A stretch of DNA of 9,574 bases from an uncultured Collinsella sp. (GTDB taxonomy: Bacteria; Actinomycetota; Coriobacteriia; Coriobacteriales; Coriobacteriaceae). Within the stretch, counting starts at the first letter, position 1. Every line of letters starts with the position of its first letter. Under the pieces are notes generated by a model. The model worked only from the letters and a program-made list of their open reading frames with translations, made no database searches and was not told the origin of the DNA. This document shows positions 5,298 through 9,574 of this stretch, piece by piece. The translations under genes were made by a program, and so were the position numbers. The stretch lies in the NCBI GenBank assembly GCA_959020035.1, contig CAUEQX010000065.1:1-9574 (forward strand), written 5' to 3'.

Positions 5298-6347
5298 CTA
5301 CCCTTGCGCTTCGCCATTAGACGCTTCATTGATGGCGCGGTACTCGGCACTCAGCTCGCGCGCCAGCTCTTCCTTGCTTGGAAGATACGGCAGGTATTTG
5401 GCGGCAAACACTTGGTCGTTGTCTTCGGGCAGCGTGTACTCGACGATCGAATCGCTTTTGTCCGCGCAGAGCACGATGCCTATGGGCGGATTGTCGCCTT
5501 CGTTCATGAGTTCGCGCGTGTAGTAGTTCACATACATTTGCATCTGGCCTAGGTCCTGATGCGTAAGGTCATCGGTCTTAAGGTCGATGAGCACGAAGCA
5601 GCGCATCAGATAGTTGTAAAACACAAGGTCAATATAGAAATGGCGTCCATCAAAGGTGATGCGCTTTTGGCGCGCCTCGAAAGCGAAACCACGGCCAAGC
5701 TCCAGCAGGAACTTCTGAAGATGCGTGATGAGCGCCTGCTCTAGATCGCTCTCGCGAAACGCAGTATCGTCCGAGAAACCTAAAAACTCCAGTACATATG
5801 GGTCGCGGATGATATCCTCGGGGCGACGAGCCGGGGCGCTCTTTTGGATTTCCTGGGTGACGGCCTCCTTGTCCTTGCTGGCAAGTAGGCGCTCGCGGAA
5901 CATGGTATTGATCTGGCGTTCGAGCTGACGCGTGCTCCAACGAGAATCGGCGCATTCGTTCATGTACCAGGTGCGAGCGTCAGGGTCGGAAATGCGCATC
6001 AACCTGCGGTAATGAGTCCAGCTCAATTCGCTACGCAGTGCGTCGCGAATTGGAAACGCAAGAAAGAACTGACGCATATTGCGAAGGTTTGCGATGCCAA
6101 AGCCTCTTCCGAAATCCGCGGTAAGCCTTCTGGAGAGGCCTGCAATCAATGCCTCTCCATATGCTGCGCGCCCCTCTCCGCCCTGTTCATCAACAATACT
6201 CTTGCCGATCTCCCAATATGCCTCAACCATCGCAAAGTTAACGGCGGTATAGGCCTTGTCGCGAGCGGCGTTGAGAATCGAGGAGACCTGCTTGTAAAAA
6301 CCTTCGGGCACGATTGCCGATTCTCCACGGTTTACCAGTTCGCCCAT
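5298..6347 (-). CDS. DUF1016 (YhcG-type) PD-(D/E)XK nuclease-like protein
   Basis: This 349-residue protein matches the YhcG/DUF1016 layout. An N-terminal helical, probably DNA-binding domain covers about 15-165 (QVSSILNAARDKAYTAVNFA, YWEIGKSIVDEQ, NLRNMRQFFLAFP, LSWTHYRRLMRI). A nuclease-fold domain follows at about 175-335, with PYVLEFLGF, DLEQALITHLQKFLLELGRGFAF, then the PD-(D/E)XK core D240 in YIDLVFYN and D255-L-K257 in VLIDLKTDD. Most family members have E-x-K at the last site; D-x-K is an allowed variant. The end, LPSKEELARELSAEY, is the usual family end, followed by a short Ala/Gly tail. I chose ATG at 6347, 8 bases from GGGG; GTG at 6350 is equally possible. Family members often sit beside restriction-modification genes; none is present here. 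Biochemical role is not established from sequence; a DNA processing or defence role is inference. Confidence 0.9.
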   Translation of the reverse strand: MGELVNRGESAIVPEGFYKQVSSILNAARDKAYTAVNFAMVEAYWEIGKSIVDEQGGEGRAAYGEALIAGLSRRLTADFGRGFGIANLRNMRQFFLAFPIRDALRSELSWTHYRRLMRISDPDARTWYMNECADSRWSTRQLERQINTMFRERLLASKDKEAVTQEIQKSAPARRPEDIIRDPYVLEFLGFSDDTAFRESDLEQALITHLQKFLLELGRGFAFEARQKRITFDGRHFYIDLVFYNYLMRCFVLIDLKTDDLTHQDLGQMQMYVNYYTRELMNEGDNPPIGIVLCADKSDSIVEYTLPEDNDQVFAAKYLPYLPSKEELARELSAEYRAINEASNGEAQG

Positions 6348-6440
6348 CACTGTCGCCCCACTTTCCTCTTGTGGAATGCATCTTTATCGAATTTAGTTTA
6401 AAGCCTCGCGCGGACACGAATTACTGTGCTGTTTGGCACC

Positions 6441-6470
6441 TTCGCATGGGGGCCTTGCGGTGACTAAAAT
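6441..6470 (+). promoter_or_regulatory. Candidate promoter of the PH-like gene
   Basis: TTCGCA (6441-6446), 18-base spacer, TAAAAT (6465-6470) gives a predicted start near 6477 and a leader of about 40 bases. GTGAC occurs on both sides of the -10 (6460-6464 and 6471-6475), 11 bases apart, about one helical turn. Confidence 0.4.
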
Positions 6471-6515
6471 GTGACCATAGAGACAGTTTTAGCGAACCCC
6501 ACGGGAGTGACGCGT

Positions 6516-6785
6516 ATGGACAACAACACGCTGCTATTCCAGGACAAAGGTTCGGGTAGCTTTAAAGACGTTAAGATCTACCCCAATCGTATCGAGGTGC
6601 TCAAGAAGGGCACTTTTGGCGGCAAGCACACCGAGATTGTTTATCTTAAGGACATTACGGGCGTCAATAGAATCAAAGGCCGCGATGTTTTTCTGCGCAA
6701 TCGTCTGTTGACCGCTTGCGTCTTTAGCCTGAACAGCCGTGCGAAGGCCCAGGAGTTTGTTAACGCGCTGAACATGGTGATGTAG
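6516..6785 (+). CDS. Small PH-like domain protein
   Basis: This is an 89-residue soluble protein with no signal peptide or membrane helix. GGGAG lies 8 bases before the ATG at 6516; a GTG at 6471 in the same frame overlaps the promoter candidate and is rejected. The pattern of alternating strands (SFKDVKIYPNRIEVLKKG, HTEIVYLKDITGVNRIKG, DVFLRNRLLTACVFSLN) followed by one C-terminal helix (SRAKAQEFVNALNMV) fits a compact bacterial PH domain, in which the helix caps a seven-strand barrel; 'I-YLKDI' followed by a final 'F-NAL' helix is the usual signature. Such domains occur alone or attached to SHOCT or membrane segments, and their ligands are mostly unknown. The family assignment is by fold pattern only. 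It is divergent from the DUF1016 gene and appears monocistronic. Confidence 0.75.
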   Translation: MDNNTLLFQDKGSGSFKDVKIYPNRIEVLKKGTFGGKHTEIVYLKDITGVNRIKGRDVFLRNRLLTACVFSLNSRAKAQEFVNALNMVM

Positions 6786-6810
6786 CCGATAGCGGCGTTC
6801 GGGCCAAGGT

Positions 6811-6850
6811 AAAAATCGGGGGCACAGAACGGTGTTCTGCGCCCCCGATT
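6811..6850 (-). terminator. Terminator of the phospholipase gene, shared hairpin
   Basis: AATCGGGGGC-A-CAGAAC (6814-6830) pairs with GTTCTG-C-GCCCCCGATT (6834-6850): 16 bp, one A-C mismatch, loop GGT. On the minus strand the stem runs into TTTTT (6815-6811), a textbook terminator for the leftward phospholipase gene 30 bases after its stop. On the plus strand, where it follows the PH-like gene, there is only GATTGAG, so rightward termination would be weaker. Confidence 0.88.
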
Positions 6851-7424
6851 GAGTCGATGTGTCTAAAAGGCCGGCTTGCCTATTCGACAACGTCCTCGTT
6901 GTTTTCACTGTCACTGGCAAGCATCGCCGCGCCGGCGACCGTTGTCGCCACGGCGGCGGCAGCGAGCCCGGCGGCAACGCCAGAGCTGTCGCCCGTGTCG
7001 GCGAGCTTTCCGCCCGAGCCCTTGCCCTTGTTGCCCTTACCGTTCTTATCAGCGCTGCCTGCGTTGGAACCCGTGCCGCTGCCGGCGCCGGCGCCGGCAG
7101 CACTGTCCGAGGCCGCTACGGTAAAGCTTGCGGCTCCGTCGCTGGCGAGCGTGTAGTTCTGCGCCGCGTTGCCCAAGAGACCGTTCACGCGCACCCAGTA
7201 CGTTCCTGCGGTAAATGCCTCGCCCTCGACCATTGCCGTGCCCGGAGCGCCGTCCGCGTCGTGCACAAACTCGAGCTGAGCCGTGCAGGCATCGTTTTCG
7301 AGTTTGCCCTCGAGCAGCGCCGCGACCTTTGTGCGCACATCCTCGCCGGCCTTAAGGCCTTCGAGCCCCTCAAAGTGGGGTGTCAGTGCGCGCGGATCGA
7401 TATCGATGGGCACGGATCCCTGCA

Positions 7425-7428
7425 CCCC
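7425..7428 (-). other. Second frameshift site in the phospholipase gene
   Basis: Sense-strand reading is GTT ACG GGG TGC AGG, which leads to a stop at 7383. With a fifth G it becomes ACG GGG GTG CAG GGA TCC, giving ETVTGVQGSVPIDIDPRAL and an open frame to the natural stop. The change is thus a one-base loss in a G4 run, near codon 646 of the rejoined protein. Confidence 0.85.
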
Positions 7429-9006
7429 GTAACGGTCTCGTTGCCCAAGGCGTCGACATCCACGTATTCGATGGTAAACGCATGGCCCGAAGCCGCCACG
7501 TTGAGTACGTTGCTGCTGTCGACAAGGCGGAAATGGCCCTCGCCAACGGTCTTGCCATCCTGGAGCGAGGCATCGCTCAGCGAGTCGCCGTACGTCATGC
7601 GCATGCGGGTCGGGAGGCAGCACGAAGCCGACTGCGTGTGCTTCGTATCGTAATTGTAATTGCGCTGGTAGATGCTCCGGGCCAGCGCCGCATCAACAAA
7701 GTCGGATGCGATGATGCCAATGTGCTTGAGGTAATCTGACTTTGTATCCTCGGTGCCGCTGGGATTGATGTACGGGCTCTTGTACAGATGCTCGTTGACT
7801 ACTCGTGCCGAGGTAAAAGGATTGCCTCCGTGCGACAAGCCCGTGCAGCTGGTGTAGTTGATAGACCAGCAACGCTCCTGGACTTGCACCTCGGCCCCGG
7901 CATCGTCCACGACGTCCACCTTGTTGCACGTGCGCCCGGTCGTTTCCTTCAGCGCATTATCGACCCAGCTGAGCTTGTCGGTTCCCGTGAGTTTGTACTT
8001 GTCCTGGGCATATACCTTGGTGCAATAGGGCTCTTCATTGCCCGTTTCCCCTATGGCTTCAAATTCCCGCGCGTCTTGGACGAGACACATCGACTGCCCG
8101 GAATGCGCCTTGATCTTGTCATCCCATTGGGTGAGGTCGAGGCCCCACGTGTGGCCGCTTACGCTGTTGCCGGCGAGCCCAAATCGACGCAGCAGGACGA
8201 TCTTTCCGCGCACCTCGCCCAGCGTGGGGACGTGGCTCGACGTGTAGAACAGGTTGGGGTTATCGGCCATAACCTTGGCGAAGGCCGTCGTTATGCTTTC
8301 GTCGGTAGCCTCATCGTTGCCGCGCGATGCGAGCATGATGAGCGCTTCTGACGGGTTTTCGTTCAAAAACGTTTTGAAGTACCCGATGACATCGGAGAGA
8401 TGCAGATAGTTCCCGTCTTTTTTGAGTAGGTAGAAAATCCCGTGGTCGATGCCGGGGTCATCGCCCTTTCCGATCCGGATATCAAAATAGCGAATGCCTT
8501 CGAGCAACTGCGTGGGAATGTAATCCTGCTGGCATTTTACTTGCGAGGATTGGGGCTCAGTGTCGTTGTCCACGCTGCAGGTGCCCGAATCGTGCGTACC
8601 CGGGATGCTCAGCTCGTCGAGGAACTTGTTGTCGTCGACGTATTTCATCCAACATGGTCCGTCGACGTAGCTGCTGTACGTGATCCAGTCGAGGCTGCTA
8701 ACCGTGGCATCGTTCTTTTTCATGTCGTAACCGATAAGTTCGAGCTCCCACGGAATGCTCTTACTCTTATGGCAGATCTTATTGTTGTCCTGGTCTTCGC
8801 CGTTCGATTCTATTGCCAGGTACTTAATGTCTTTTTTCTCGGTTTCTTTCTCGACCGTGCGGTCTCGGATGATATAGGTTCCGTTTGATTGACGCTCGAA
8901 CGCAAAAGCGCGGCTGGGCTTGTTGTCATACTCGCCGCCCCATACGTGGATGACCTTTCCATCTTTGTCAGAGTCGTCGTCGACCGACCAAATGCTGTAG
9001 CCCGTC

Positions 9007-9010
9007 TTTT
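9007..9010 (-). other. First frameshift site in the phospholipase gene
   Basis: Sense-strand reading is GAG CAT AAA AGA CGG, which leads into a basic, unrelated frame that ends at 8810. With a fifth A it becomes CAT AAA AAG ACG GGC TAC AGC ATT TGG, giving EEHKKTGYSIWSVDDDSDKD and an open frame through the rest of the beta-trefoil into the PI-PLC domain. The change is a one-base loss in an A4 run after codon 119. Confidence 0.85.
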
Positions 9011-9364
9011 ATGCTCTTCGAAATTGAGCAAGGTGCGGATAGCATACCAGTTTGTATCGTCATTCTTGGTCGTTACGTTCTCAAGGATGAGCTTGCTGGA
9101 CGTGCCGTCGTTAAACAGGTGGCAGACGTTGCCGCGAACGTTGCCGTCTTGGTTGACGCTCGCGGTGCGAAAATAGCCCGCGGGGCGAAGGCGAATGACG
9201 AAATTGTCGAGGCTGTCCGACGGTGCGGGTGTGTTGTCTGCAAATGCCGCTCGCAGGGGAATGCCCGGCGCTGCGGTTTCGGGCAGGCTTGCAAGTGGTG
9301 ACAACGCCGCAAGCCCTAGGCCCAGCGTAAACGCTCGGCGGCTGATGGCATGGTGTTCGGTCAT

Positions 9365-9574
9365 AACTTCTCCATTCGCAGAGTGCGGTTATGCGATAGT
9401 TTTGGTCACTATACTGCCCAGATGTTTAAAGATGCTGGTTGAATTGTCTGCGCGGCGCAATAAATCGGTGGGCGGACGTGTTGGGGTGTTTGTCGTTTTC
9501 GTACTGTTGCCACATTTGGGGCGGTTCCGGCGTCCGGCATCCTCGCGTTCGTCGGCTACAGGCATAAGAAAGGG
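9365..9574. promoter_or_regulatory. Upstream region of the phospholipase gene
   Basis: No gene is supported in these 210 bases. TATAGT on the minus strand (9413-9408) lies about 43 bases ahead of the phospholipase ATG and could be its -10, though the expected -35 position (AGCATC) is poor. On the plus strand TATACT (9410-9415) overlaps it, so the same bases could serve a rightward promoter. A plus-strand frame from ATG 9432 runs off the window edge with a short hydrophobic stretch, but has no ribosome site. Confidence 0.3.

Larger units (their letters stand above)
6880..9364 (-). pseudogene. Secreted PI-PLC-type phospholipase, two frameshifts
   Basis: Read from ATG 9364 (GGAG 5 bases ahead) to TAG 6880, three open segments join into one 828-residue protein if one base is restored at two places (9007-9010 and 7425-7428). 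The order in the rejoined protein is: Tat signal, S8-R9-R10-A-F with a hydrophobic stretch (about 8-45); a ricin-like beta-trefoil (about 50-210; IHVWGG, FAFERQSNGTYIIRD, KYLAIESNG, PWELELIG); a PI-PLC X domain (about 245-430) with SIPGTHDSGT (H258, D259), FDIRIG (R297) and IDHGIFYL (H308), matching the His/Asp/Arg/His set of bacterial PI-PLC; further sequence to about 640; a beta-rich unit ending GTYWVRVNGLLGNAAQNYTL; a Gly/Ser/Lys linker; LADTG (788-792), a hydrophobic span and an acidic tail. It would cleave phosphatidylinositol or GPI-type lipids outside the cell. As written, translation stops at 8810, so the catalytic domain is not made in frame. Confidence 0.9.

Noticed and set aside
8810..9007. 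Basic C-terminus of the first phospholipase segment as a genuine short protein
   Set aside because: The sequence after codon 119 is out of frame with a continuous trefoil reading frame on the same strand; it is a frameshift product.
9389..9565. 58-codon minus-strand ORF upstream of the phospholipase gene
   Set aside because: The peptide is Arg/Thr/Pro-rich without a domain, no ribosome site precedes its ATG, and it overlaps the likely phospholipase promoter.
9432..9574. Plus-strand frame from ATG 9432 running off the window
   Set aside because: Only a short hydrophobic stretch is visible, there is no ribosome site, and too little sequence remains to judge.

Overview
The window looks like chromosomal DNA from a high-GC, Gram-positive gut actinobacterium, most likely a Coriobacteriia member close to Collinsella. 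This is inferred from GC-rich codon use, strong GGAG-type ribosome sites, a Tat-exported surface protein with a C-terminal wall-sorting-like tail, and the family mix. No database search was possible. No tRNA, rRNA, CRISPR array, insertion sequence or prophage was seen. Layout, left to right: (1) the 3' part of fhs (formate-tetrahydrofolate ligase, +) with a clear terminator; (2) a single-pass membrane protein (1136-2125, +) with a disordered Thr/Pro/Tyr-rich cytoplasmic N-terminus, a PASTA-like outer domain and heptad-like C-terminal repeats; (3) convergent to it, a cation diffusion facilitator (2138-3319, -) whose metal-site residues resemble manganese exporters; (4) divergent from that, a soluble protein with two zinc ribbons (3538-4875, +) preceded by a palindromic operator-like site; (5) an intergenic stretch (4876-5297) with two oppositely oriented terminators lying past one another and a foldable segment between them; (6) an orphan DUF1016/YhcG-type PD-(D/E)XK nuclease (5298-6347, -); (7) a small PH-like protein (6516-6785, +); (8) a large secreted phospholipase C-type gene (6880-9364, -) broken by two single-base deletions in short homopolymers; (9) a 210-base upstream region with no supported gene. 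The genes do not form one operon or pathway. They sit mostly in single-gene units with alternating orientation, and each pair of converging genes is separated by hairpins. The only likely host-interaction gene is the broken phospholipase: once the two frames are rejoined it reads as one 828-residue protein with Tat signal, ricin-like beta-trefoil, PI-PLC X domain with its catalytic His/Asp/Arg/His set, a further domain, a Gly/Ser/Lys linker and an LADTG-hydrophobic tail. No convincing new multi-gene system is visible. The items most worth a second look are the doubly frameshifted phospholipase (real decay or assembly error), the crossed terminators with the structured segment between them, the zinc-ribbon gene and its operator, and the orphan DUF1016 nuclease.
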